DNA of 7,325 bases from an uncultured Planctomycetaceae bacterium (lineage in GTDB: Bacteria > Planctomycetota > Planctomycetia > Pirellulales > UBA1268): assembly GCA_903885855.1 (NCBI GenBank), contig CAISKG010000429.1:1-7325 (forward strand), written 5' to 3'. Shown piece after piece: positions 1 through 5,870 of this stretch (position 1 is its first letter; every line of letters begins with the position of its first letter). Position numbers and translations under genes: made by a program. The notes beneath the pieces are model-generated. The model saw nothing but the letters and a program-made list of their open reading frames with translations, was not told the DNA's origin and did not search any database.

Positions 1-300
1 GAGCTGCCCCCCGACGCCGTCTGCCGGGCGGTCGCCGTGGCCCTCGATCCCGCCGCCGCGGGAAGCACGCGCCTCGTGCTGCGCGGCGCCGCGGCTCCCC
101 CGATCGCGGCCCCGGCGCGGGCCGAGACCGGCGGGGAGGCCCTCGCGCGTTTCGCCGCGGCTATCGATCCCGCCCGGCGCCTCGACGCGCCGCGAAACGG
201 CGGATGCGACGGCTGCCTGTGGAGCGTGCACCTGCCCTGGGGGGGCGTGGTGGGCATCGATCACGACGTGCAGGCGGCACGCGGGAGGCGCGCCGCATGA
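1..300 (+). CDS. C-terminal part of an unrecognised protein (5' end outside window)
   Basis: The frame is open from base 1 and ends at TGA 298-300, giving about 99 residues of a protein whose start lies upstream. The visible part is rich in Ala, Pro and Arg and has no family signature I can name. Its most distinctive segment is near the end: a C-x-x-C pair (GGCDGCLW) followed by a hydrophobic Gly-rich stretch, HLPWGGVVGIDH. Its stop overlaps the ATG of the next gene in the arrangement ATGA, so it is probably translationally coupled to the beta-ketoacyl synthase downstream. A role in the same acyl-chain pathway, for example a second synthase-like or accessory subunit, is an inference from position only; the tail does not show the N-S-F-G-F-G-G ending typical of a ketosynthase. 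Confidence 0.7.
   Translation, partial: ELPPDAVCRAVAVALDPAAAGSTRLVLRGAAAPPIAAPARAETGGEALARFAAAIDPARRLDAPRNGGCDGCLWSVHLPWGGVVGIDHDVQAARGRRAA
283..288 (+). promoter_or_regulatory. Ribosome binding site that fixes the ketosynthase start
   Basis: GGGAGG lies 8 bases before the ATG at 297. It supports this start over an in-frame ATG at 204, which would add 31 Arg-rich residues without family resemblance. Confidence 0.75.
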
Positions 301-1520
301 GCCGTGCCCCGCTCCCGTCCGGCGGCCCGGTCGTGGTGACCGGCGTCGGCGCCGTCAGCCCGCTGGGCAACGACGCGGCCACGATCGGCGCGGCGCTCCT
401 CGCCGGCCGCTCGGGCGTCGTGGAGATCGCCGCCGGCGACGCCTGCCGCGGCGAGCGCCAGTTCGCCGCCCCCGCCGCGCTGCCTTCCCTGCCCGGCCGG
501 CCCGACCTGCCCGATGACCGCCTGGCGGCGATGTGCCTTGTGCCCTGCACGGCGGCGCTGGCCGACGCCGGGCTCGATCCCGCGGCCGCCGCCGATCCGC
601 GGCGCGTGGGGATCGTGATGGGGGTGGGGGCGGAGCAGCTCAAGAGCTGGGAGGCCGATTTCCTCGCCGGCGGCCGCGAGGTCTTCGCGGCGCGGCGGCC
701 GCCGGGTCTCGTCCACCGCCTCGCCGCGGCCCTTTGCATCGGCGGGCCGGCGACGACCGTGGCGGCGGCCTGTGCCTCGAGCGGCTACGCGCTGGCGATG
801 GCGCGGCGCTGGATCGACGCCGGGCTCGTCGACGCCTGCGTGGCCGGCGGCGCCGACATCCTCAGCCCCACCGGCTTCGCGGCCTTCTACAACCTCCGCG
901 CGCTGTCGCGCCGCGCCGACGATCCCTCGCGCGCCTCGCGCCCCTTCGACCGCGACCGCGACGGCTTCGTGATGGGGGAGGGGGGCGTGTTCCTGGTGCT
1001 GGAATCGTCGCTGCATGCCGAGCGCCGCGGCGCGCGGCCGCGGGCCGTGCTCGCCGGGGCGGGCATGTCGGGGGACGCCGCCCACATGGTGATCCCCAGC
1101 GCCGATCCCGCCGAGGCCTCCCGCGCCATCGCCCTGGCGCTGGCCGACGCCGGCGTCGCGCCGGCCGACCTCGACTACGTCAACGCCCACGCCGCCGGCA
1201 CGCCGGTCGGCGACGTGGCCGAGGCCGCCGCCATCCGCCTGGCGCTCGGCGCGGCGGCCGACCGGGTGCCGGTGAGCTCCACCAAGAGCATGTCGGGGCA
1301 CCTCGTGAGCGCCGCGGCCGCCTTCGAGGCGCTCGTGTGCCTGGTGGCGCTCGAGCACCAGGCCATCCCCCCCACCGTCAACCTCGACCACCCCGACGAG
1401 CGCTGCCCGCTCGACCACGTGGCCCACGTGAAGCGCGAGCGCCGGGTGGACGTGGCGGCCAGCAACTCCTTCGGCTTCGGCGGCGCGAACCTCTGTCTCG
1501 TGCTCCGCCGCGCCGCCTGA
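297..1520 (+). CDS. Beta-ketoacyl-ACP synthase, FabF (KAS II) type
   Basis: This cytosolic enzyme would catalyse decarboxylative Claisen condensation of an acyl group with malonyl-ACP to extend a fatty-acyl or polyketide-like chain. The 407-residue length is normal for FabF-type synthases (about 410). The thiolase-fold landmarks occur in order: V-V-V-T-G-V-G-A-V-S-P-L-G-N at 12-25, active-site Cys159 in AAACASSGYA, FDRDRDGFVMGEGG at 217-230, first catalytic His298 in NAHAAGTPVGD, Lys330 and second His335 in STKSMSGHL, and NSFGFGG at 390-396. The Cys-His-His triad is therefore intact and the enzyme is expected to be active. One oddity is that the loop after His298 reads Ala-Ala-Gly-Thr, where the family usually has Gly-Thr-(Ser/Gly)-Thr. 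The gene is coupled by ATGA to the upstream gene and is followed 38 bp later by a DUF4254 gene. Whether it serves primary lipid synthesis or a specialised pathway cannot be told here; no acyl carrier protein, reductase or acyltransferase gene is visible. Confidence 0.93.
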   Translation: MSRAPLPSGGPVVVTGVGAVSPLGNDAATIGAALLAGRSGVVEIAAGDACRGERQFAAPAALPSLPGRPDLPDDRLAAMCLVPCTAALADAGLDPAAAADPRRVGIVMGVGAEQLKSWEADFLAGGREVFAARRPPGLVHRLAAALCIGGPATTVAAACASSGYALAMARRWIDAGLVDACVAGGADILSPTGFAAFYNLRALSRRADDPSRASRPFDRDRDGFVMGEGGVFLVLESSLHAERRGARPRAVLAGAGMSGDAAHMVIPSADPAEASRAIALALADAGVAPADLDYVNAHAAGTPVGDVAEAAAIRLALGAAADRVPVSSTKSMSGHLVSAAAAFEALVCLVALEHQAIPPTVNLDHPDERCPLDHVAHVKRERRVDVAASNSFGFGGANLCLVLRRAA

Positions 1521-1558
1521 CCCTTCCCCATCCTCCTTTCCGACCCCGGAGACCTCCC

Positions 1559-2221
1559 ATGACCACCTGCTCCTCCCAGTGCGGTTGCCGTGTCGCCGCC
1601 GATCCGGCCGCCCCCCCGATGACGGCCGCCGAGATCGACACGCTCCTCGAGCGCCTCGTCGCCGAATGGCACGTCGTCGATCCGGGCCACGCCGCCACCG
1701 AGCTCGAGGGGCGCATCTGCGACCTCCACAAGTTCAACTTCCAGCTCTGGCACGAGGAGGACATCGCGCGCTCGCCCGACGTCACCGACGCGAGGATCGC
1801 GGAGGTGAAGCGCGCCATCGACCGCTTCAACCAGGCGCGCAACGACGCCATCGAGAAGGTGGACGACTGGCTCGTGGCCGAGCTCGGCCGGCGCGGCACC
1901 GCGGCCGCCCCGGGCACCCCGGCCGCCACCGAGACCCCCGGCTCGGCCATCGACCGGCTCTCGATCCTCGAATTGCGCCGCTTCCACATGCGCGAGCAGA
2001 TCGACCGGGCCGACGCCACGCCCGAGCACCGCGAGAAGGCGGCGGCGCGGATGGCCGTCCTCGACGCCCAGCGCCAGCATCTCATCGAGGCCATCGACCG
2101 CCTCCTCGCGGAGGTCTTCGCCGGCACGCGGCCGCTGCGCGTCTTCCGGATGATGAAGATGTACAACGACCCCACGATGAACCCCTACCTCTACAAGGCC
2201 CGCGGCGGGGCCGCCGCCTGA
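1559..2221 (+). CDS. DUF4254 family protein
   Basis: This 220-residue protein matches DUF4254, a family of about 200 residues and unknown function that I know mainly from Planctomycetota and Bacteroidota. I recognise the family by three blocks: NFQLWHEEDIAR at 60-71, IDRLSILELRRFHM at 131-144, and the C-terminal YNDPTMNPYLY at 202-212. It should be almost wholly helical and cytosolic: there is no signal peptide or membrane segment, and charged heptad-like stretches lie at 75-110 and 145-185, split by an Ala/Pro/Thr linker at 113-129. The N-terminus carries three cysteines (C4, C8, C10), which could bind a metal or be incidental. GGAG at 1548-1551, 7 bases before the ATG, supports this start; the Met at residue 21 is an alternative that would drop the cysteines. 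The short gap from the ketosynthase suggests co-transcription. No biochemical function is assigned to the family as far as I know. Confidence 0.88.
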   Translation: MTTCSSQCGCRVAADPAAPPMTAAEIDTLLERLVAEWHVVDPGHAATELEGRICDLHKFNFQLWHEEDIARSPDVTDARIAEVKRAIDRFNQARNDAIEKVDDWLVAELGRRGTAAAPGTPAATETPGSAIDRLSILELRRFHMREQIDRADATPEHREKAAARMAVLDAQRQHLIEAIDRLLAEVFAGTRPLRVFRMMKMYNDPTMNPYLYKARGGAAA

Positions 2222-2353
2222 TCGGCCCCGGTGCCGGCCGCCCCGTCCCGGAGGCTTGAACGGCCCATGCGGCGGGGGTGAAATGGTGCGTCGGGGGAAG
2301 TCGCGGGCGCGTGGCGCCGCGCCCCGCCGTCCGTTCACCCGTGGAGAGCCCCG
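2222..2353 (+). other. Intergenic gap before the SUMF1-domain gene
   Basis: This gap of 132 bp is very GC-rich. I see only the ribosome binding site GGAG at 2343-2346, 7 bases before the ATG at 2354. There is no convincing terminator (no hairpin with a T run) and no clear promoter, so read-through from the DUF4254 gene is possible. Confidence 0.5.
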
Positions 2354-3277
2354 ATGGCCGAGCGCCGCCCCAGCCGCAGCACGTCGAAGGTCGCCCGCCC
2401 CGCCGCCAAGAAGGCCACCCCCGCGAAGCGCGGCGCCGCCCCGGCCCGCAAGCCCGCCGCGGCGACGAAGGCCGGCAAGGCCGCGAAGGCCGGCACGGCG
2501 AAGCGGCCGGCCCGCGCCGCCAAGCCCGCGGCCCCCCCGCGGCCGGCGGCCAACTCCATCGGCATGAAGCTCGTGCCGCTGCCGGCCGGCGTCTTCACGA
2601 TGGGCAGCCCCGCCACCGAGAAGGACCGGGGTACCGACGAGGCGCAGATGCGCGTGGAGATCACGCGCCCCTTCCTCATGGGGCGCACGGTCGTCACCAA
2701 GAAGCAGTGGAAGGCGGTGATGAAGAGCGAGCCCTGGAAGGGGGAGCGCTGCGTGGCCGCCGGCGAGGACGCACCCGCGGTGTACGTCGACTGGCACGAC
2801 GCCGTCGCCTTCTGCCACAAGCTCACGGCCCACGAGCGCGCCGCGGGCTGGCTCGAGAAGGGGGAGCACTACCGGCTCCCCACCGAGGCCGAATGGGAAT
2901 ATGCCTGCCGCGCCGGCACGACCACCCCGTGGTCGTTCGGATCCGACCCGCGCCGTCTCGGCGACCATGCCTGGTTCTACGGCAACACCGGCGACCGCAA
3001 GGAGCAGTACGCCCACCGCGTCGGCCGCAAGAAGCCCAATCCCTGGGGCCTCGCCGACATGCACGGCAACGTCTACGAGTGGTGCTCCGACTGGTACAAG
3101 TCGGCGCTGGCCGGGGGGACCGATCCCCAGGGTCCGGCCAGCGGCACCACGAAGGTCCTGCGCGGCGGCGGATGGGGCTACGACCCGGCCCGTTGCCGAT
3201 CCGCCGACCGCAACAAGAACGACCCGTCGTTCAGCGACTTCTCCGGGGGCTTCCGGGTCGTCCTCGCGGGCACCTGA
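2354..3277 (+). CDS. SUMF1/FGE-sulfatase domain protein with basic N-terminal tail, lacking the catalytic Cys pair
   Basis: The protein has 307 residues in two parts. Residues 1-66 form a low-complexity tail of Lys, Arg, Ala and Pro, with 19 basic residues and a single acidic one, resembling histone H1-like or AlgP-like tails. From about residue 67 a SUMF1 (formylglycine-generating enzyme, C-type-lectin-like) fold begins: NSIGMKLVPLPAGVFTMGS, then YRLPTEAEWEYACRAGT at 173-189, GLADMHGNVYEWCSDWY at 232-248, VLRGGGW at 268-274 and GGFRV at 298-302. True FGEs oxidise a sulfatase Cys to formylglycine with a copper-binding Cys pair after the R-G-G-S motif. Here that segment reads GGGWGYDPARCRSADR, so the pair is absent and only the later Arg-Cys position remains. 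I infer it is not a formylglycine generator but a ligand-binding or regulatory relative. There is no signal peptide, so it is probably cytosolic, and the tail may bind nucleic acid or another polyanion. No sulfatase gene is nearby. Confidence 0.88.
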   Translation: MAERRPSRSTSKVARPAAKKATPAKRGAAPARKPAAATKAGKAAKAGTAKRPARAAKPAAPPRPAANSIGMKLVPLPAGVFTMGSPATEKDRGTDEAQMRVEITRPFLMGRTVVTKKQWKAVMKSEPWKGERCVAAGEDAPAVYVDWHDAVAFCHKLTAHERAAGWLEKGEHYRLPTEAEWEYACRAGTTTPWSFGSDPRRLGDHAWFYGNTGDRKEQYAHRVGRKKPNPWGLADMHGNVYEWCSDWYKSALAGGTDPQGPASGTTKVLRGGGWGYDPARCRSADRNKNDPSFSDFSGGFRVVLAGT

Positions 3278-3292
3278 TCCCCGCGTGGTGGC

Positions 3293-3673
3293 TCACCAGC
3301 CCCAGCCGTAGCCCCAGCGCCAGTTGCGGCGCGCCACGCGATTGGCCACGCGGATGGCATGGGCCCGCGGAGCGGCGTACACCGGCCCGCCGTACACCGG
3401 CCCGTACGACACGCTCCGGTAGACCGGCGGGTAATAGACCGGCGGGGCGTAGGCCGGCATGGCGTAGCCGGGATATCCCCACGACGCGACGCGGTAGGTC
3501 GACACGTAGGTCGGGCCGAAGCCGCCGTAAAACACCGGCGCCGGCGCGATCGCCACCGGGCCGCCCCAGCCCCACGTCCCGAACCACAGGCCCTGGGCGC
3601 TGGCCTCTCCCGGCACGAGCGACACGAGCCCCGCCGCCACCAGCCCGAGCACCACCCGTCGCACGTTCTTCAC
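3293..3673 (-). CDS. Small secreted Tyr/Gly/Pro-rich protein, function unknown
   Basis: This 126-residue protein has a clear Sec signal peptide: basic MKNVRR, a hydrophobic core to about residue 19, and a likely cleavage after GEASA at about residue 26. The mature part is low complexity with many Tyr, Gly, Pro, Val and Trp, including short repeats such as PPVYYPPVY (about 77-85) and GPVYGGPVY (about 90-98), and ends in an Arg-rich, Trp/Gly tail (RRNWRWGYGWGW). It contains no Cys. Such proteins are frequent in planctomycete genomes without known function; an exported surface or matrix protein is the most I would infer. The start is GTG at 3673, supported by AGGGAGG 5 bases upstream. It converges on the SUMF1 gene with 15 bp between the stops. 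The signal peptide, the ribosome binding site and a promoter-like motif upstream make it a real gene rather than a GC-driven open frame. Confidence 0.82.
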   Translation of the reverse strand: MKNVRRVVLGLVAAGLVSLVPGEASAQGLWFGTWGWGGPVAIAPAPVFYGGFGPTYVSTYRVASWGYPGYAMPAYAPPVYYPPVYRSVSYGPVYGGPVYAAPRAHAIRVANRVARRNWRWGYGWGW

Positions 3674-3678
3674 GTCGT

Positions 3679-3685
3679 CCTCCCT
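3679..3685 (-). promoter_or_regulatory. Strong ribosome binding site for the secreted-protein gene
   Basis: On the minus strand AGGGAGG sits 5 bases before the GTG codon at 3673-3671. It decides in favour of this non-ATG start. Confidence 0.75.
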
Positions 3686-3730
3686 GGTCGAAAGTCTTCC
3701 GCCGCCGCACGCCGCGGGGCGACACTCCCG

Positions 3731-3736
3731 AGCCTA
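3731..3736 (-). promoter_or_regulatory. Putative -10 element (TAGGCT) for the secreted-protein gene
   Basis: On the minus strand TAGGCT lies about 57 bases before the GTG start, next to one of the few AT-containing stretches in this region (AAAA at 3750-3753 and TTTT at 3761-3764). It fits the loose TANNNT pattern of a -10 box, and the same six bases recur before the gene starting at 7235. I cannot identify a convincing -35 box. Confidence 0.35.
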
Positions 3737-3802
3737 GCGGCCCGGACGGAAAAGGGCGCGTTTTGGGGAGCGTTCGCCCCCCGGAGGCCGTCCGCGGCCG
3801 GG

Positions 3803-3808
3803 TAGAAT
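3803..3808 (+). promoter_or_regulatory. Putative -10 element (TAGAAT) for the ABC ATPase gene
   Basis: TAGAAT stands out in DNA that is otherwise almost all G and C and lies about 96 bases before the ATPase ATG. No -35 box at proper spacing is evident. With the minus-strand element at 3731-3736 it would make this intergenic region (3674-3904) a divergent promoter. Confidence 0.35.
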
Positions 3809-3843
3809 CCCCTCCCGCCGCCGCCGGAGCGTGATAGCACGTC

Positions 3844-3900
3844 CCCCGCCCGGTGCTCCCCGCCCGGTCATCCCCGCTCTGGCCCTTCCCGCTCTGGCGT
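3844..3900 (+). repeat. Imperfect tandem repeat (four units of 13-16 bp) in the leader of the ABC ATPase gene
   Basis: Four successive units can be read: CCCCGCCCGGTGCT (3844-3857), CCCCGCCCGGTCAT (3858-3871), CCCCGCTCTGGCCCTT (3872-3887) and CCCGCTCTGGCGT (3888-3900). The first two share their first 11 bases, and the last two share the 10 bases CCCGCTCTGG. The array ends 4 bases before the ATG and occupies the place where a ribosome binding site would be expected; none is visible there. Confidence 0.6.
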
Positions 3901-3904
3901 CGCC

Positions 3905-4630
3905 ATGCCCGTCCCTCCGACCAACGACCGGCCGCTGATCGTGGTCACCGACGTGGCCAAGGTGTACGAGCTCGGCAGCGTGCGGGTGGAGGCGCTGCGC
4001 GGGGTGTCGCTGTCGATCCGCCGCGGGGAGTACGTGGCGCTCGTCGGCCCGTCGGGGTCGGGCAAGTCGACCCTCATGAACACCCTCGGCTGCCTCGACC
4101 GGCCCACGTCCGGCAGCTACCTGCTCGAGGGGCGCGAGGTGACGGCCCTCTCCAAGGACGAGCGCGCCACGGTGCGCAACCGCCACCTCGGCTTCGTGTT
4201 CCAGAACTTCAACCTCCTGGCGCGGACCACGGCGCTCGAGAACGTCGAGCTGCCGATGATCTACGCCCGGGGGGTGCCGGCGCGCGAGCGGCGGCGCCGG
4301 GCGGTGGCGGCGCTCGAGAGCGTGGGGCTCGGCGACCGCCTCGACCACCATCCCTCGCAGCTCTCCGGCGGCCAGCAGCAGCGTGTGGCGATCGCGCGGG
4401 CGCTGGTCAACGGCCCGTCGATCCTCATGGGGGACGAGCCCACCGGCAATCTCGACAGCCGCACGGGGCAGGACGTGATCGACCTCTTCCGGCGCCTGAA
4501 CCGCGACCAGGGGCTGACGGTGATCATCGTGACCCACGACCGCGGCGTGGCGGCGGCCGCCGACCGCGTGGTGACGTTGCGCGACGGGCTCGTCGTCTCC
4601 GACGAGATGGTCGCCGCGGCTCACTCGTAG
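3905..4630 (+). CDS. ABC transporter ATP-binding protein, MacB/LolD type
   Basis: This is the 241-residue nucleotide-binding subunit of a MacAB/LolCDE-type exporter, working at the cytoplasmic face of the inner membrane to power conformational change in the permease. All ABC motifs are intact: Walker A GPSGSGKST at 48-56, Q-loop Gln100 in FVFQNFNLL, signature LSGGQQQR at 153-160, Walker B ILMGDEPT at 173-180 with catalytic Glu178, D-loop GNLDS at 181-185, and switch His211 in IIVTHD. The phrase LxxTSGxYLLEGxEV and the length (usual 220-250) place it with the MacB/LolD family, where the ATPase may be free or fused to the permease; here it is free. No Shine-Dalgarno sequence precedes the ATG. 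The gene runs tail to tail with the permease on the other strand, overlapping it by 10 bp, so the two subunits come from different transcripts. The obvious partner is that permease, but this is inferred from family and proximity. Confidence 0.95.
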   Translation: MPVPPTNDRPLIVVTDVAKVYELGSVRVEALRGVSLSIRRGEYVALVGPSGSGKSTLMNTLGCLDRPTSGSYLLEGREVTALSKDERATVRNRHLGFVFQNFNLLARTTALENVELPMIYARGVPARERRRRAVAALESVGLGDRLDHHPSQLSGGQQQRVAIARALVNGPSILMGDEPTGNLDSRTGQDVIDLFRRLNRDQGLTVIIVTHDRGVAAAADRVVTLRDGLVVSDEMVAAAHS

Positions 4631-5853
4631 CGCAGGGCCTCGATCGGATCGAGCCGCGCGGCGCGGCGGGCGGGATACCAGCCGAAGAACACCCCGACCA
4701 CCGCCGCGAACACGATCGCCAGGATGCCCGCGGGCACCGACACCACCACCGGCCAGTCGGAGCCGGATGAATAGGCGTTGATGAGGGTCGTCAGGCCGGC
4801 GGCGCCGGCGACGCCCAGCGCGAAGCCCACCGCCCCGCCGATCGCGGCCAGGAGCACCGCCTCCACGAGAAACTGGCGGAGGATGTCGCCGCCGGTGGCC
4901 CCCAGCGCCATCCGCAGGCCGATCTCGCGCGTGCGCTCGGTGACGCTCACGAGCATGATGTTCATGATGCCCACGCCCCCCACCAGCAGGGAGATCCCGG
5001 CGATGGAGGCGAGCATCGCGGTCATGATCCCCGTCACCACGCCCAGGGCCTTGGCGATCTCGGTGGTGTTCTGCACCTGGAAGTCGTTGGCCTGGCCCGG
5101 CGCGATGCGGTGGCGGTCGGCGAGGAGGTGGCGGATCTCGCGCTCGGCGACGTGCATGGTGTCGACGGAGCGCGCCGAGACGAGCGCCGCGTGCACCCCC
5201 TTGAAGCCGTTGCCCACCAGCCGCTTCCGCGCGGTGGAGTAGGGCATGAGGAGGATGTCGTCCTGGTCGTCGCCGACGATGTTGGCCCCCTTCTTCTCCA
5301 GGAGCCCGACGACCCGGAAGGGGATGTTGCGGATGCGCACGATGGCGCCGATCGGATCGGCGGTCTGGAAGAGCCGCGCGGCGACGGTGTGGCCGATGAC
5401 GCACACCTTCTCCGCCCCGGCCACGTCGCGCTCGCTGAAGAATCCCCCCCGGCGCACCGGCCAGCTGCGCACCGTGACGTATTCCACCCCCACCCCGTAC
5501 ATCTGCTTGGGGCTCCAGTTGGTGCCGTCGTGGATCACCTGGCCGGTGGCGGCCACCAGTGGGGTCGTCGCCAGCACGGCGGGGCACTCGGTGCCGATGG
5601 CGTCGACGTCGGCCTGGGAGAGGGTGGGGAGGGGCCCGAGGCGCACCCCGCCGCGTTCCCCCGTGCCGGGGATGACGACGATCACGTTGGTGCCGATGGC
5701 GGCGAACTGCCCACGGATCATCTCCGCGGCGCTCTGGCCGACGGAGACGAGCGTGGTGACGGCGGCGATGCCGATCACCACGCCGAGCACGGTGAGCCCC
5801 GCGCGGAGCCGGTTCTTGGCGAGGGCCCGGAAGGCGAGCTGGAGCGTGATCAT
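4621..5853 (-). CDS. ABC transporter permease, MacB/FtsX membrane subunit
   Basis: The 410-residue protein has the MacB-type architecture: a first membrane segment at about 18-38, a large periplasmic domain (MacB_PCD) at about 40-270, then three membrane segments at about 277-303, 329-356 and 373-392. The conserved coupling region VTERTREIGLRMALGA lies at 304-319 and the C-terminal RRAARLDPIEALRYE at 396-410 is the family's usual ending. The periplasmic part carries recognisable MacB phrases such as GTNVIVVIPG (54-63) and VCVIGHTVAARLF (150-162). Unlike E. coli MacB, no ATPase domain is fused. It would transmit ATP hydrolysis to substrate extrusion through the membrane-fusion protein encoded upstream. 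Its ATG is 13 bases after the stop of that gene and lacks a clear ribosome binding site, so translation probably depends on coupling. The substrate (macrolide-like compound, lipoprotein, peptide) cannot be told. Confidence 0.94.
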   Translation of the reverse strand: MITLQLAFRALAKNRLRAGLTVLGVVIGIAAVTTLVSVGQSAAEMIRGQFAAIGTNVIVVIPGTGERGGVRLGPLPTLSQADVDAIGTECPAVLATTPLVAATGQVIHDGTNWSPKQMYGVGVEYVTVRSWPVRRGGFFSERDVAGAEKVCVIGHTVAARLFQTADPIGAIVRIRNIPFRVVGLLEKKGANIVGDDQDDILLMPYSTARKRLVGNGFKGVHAALVSARSVDTMHVAEREIRHLLADRHRIAPGQANDFQVQNTTEIAKALGVVTGIMTAMLASIAGISLLVGGVGIMNIMLVSVTERTREIGLRMALGATGGDILRQFLVEAVLLAAIGGAVGFALGVAGAAGLTTLINAYSSGSDWPVVVSVPAGILAIVFAAVVGVFFGWYPARRAARLDPIEALRYE

Positions 5854-5870
5854 GGCGATGCGGCGCTCAT
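5850..5870 (-). other. Possible six-codon relay reading frame between the fusion-protein and permease genes
   Basis: On the minus strand an ATG at 5870-5868 overlaps the fusion-protein stop as ATGA, reads Met-Ser-Ala-Ala-Ser-Pro, and ends with a TGA at 5852-5850 that overlaps the permease ATG, again as ATGA. It could let ribosomes step from one gene to the next. It may also be chance. Confidence 0.2.

Noticed and set aside
204..296. An upstream in-frame ATG extending the ketosynthase by 31 residues
   Set aside because: The extension is Arg/Gly-rich, lies within the preceding gene and has no family match; the ATG at 297 has a good ribosome binding site and puts the family's N-terminal motif at the normal place.
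1175..3064. A 629-codon open frame on the minus strand opposite the ketosynthase, DUF4254 and SUMF1 genes
   Set aside because: It is low complexity, crosses three well-supported genes and shows no family resemblance, so it is a GC-driven shadow.
3286..3298. A small inverted repeat, TGGTG-GCT-CACCA, between the convergent SUMF1 and secreted-protein genes as a two-way terminator
   Set aside because: The stem is only 5 bp with a 3-base loop and there is no T run on either side, so it is too weak to call.
3750..3764. AAAAGGGCGCGTTTT as an operator palindrome
   Set aside because: Only the outer four bases on each side are complementary and the centre is not symmetric enough; I noted it only as an AT-containing patch near a promoter.
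3734..5587. A 617-codon open frame on the minus strand
   Set aside because: It lies in another frame across the ATPase and permease genes, is dominated by Arg, Gly, His and Pro and has no recognisable domain; both genes it overlaps have complete family motifs. It is an effect of high GC content.
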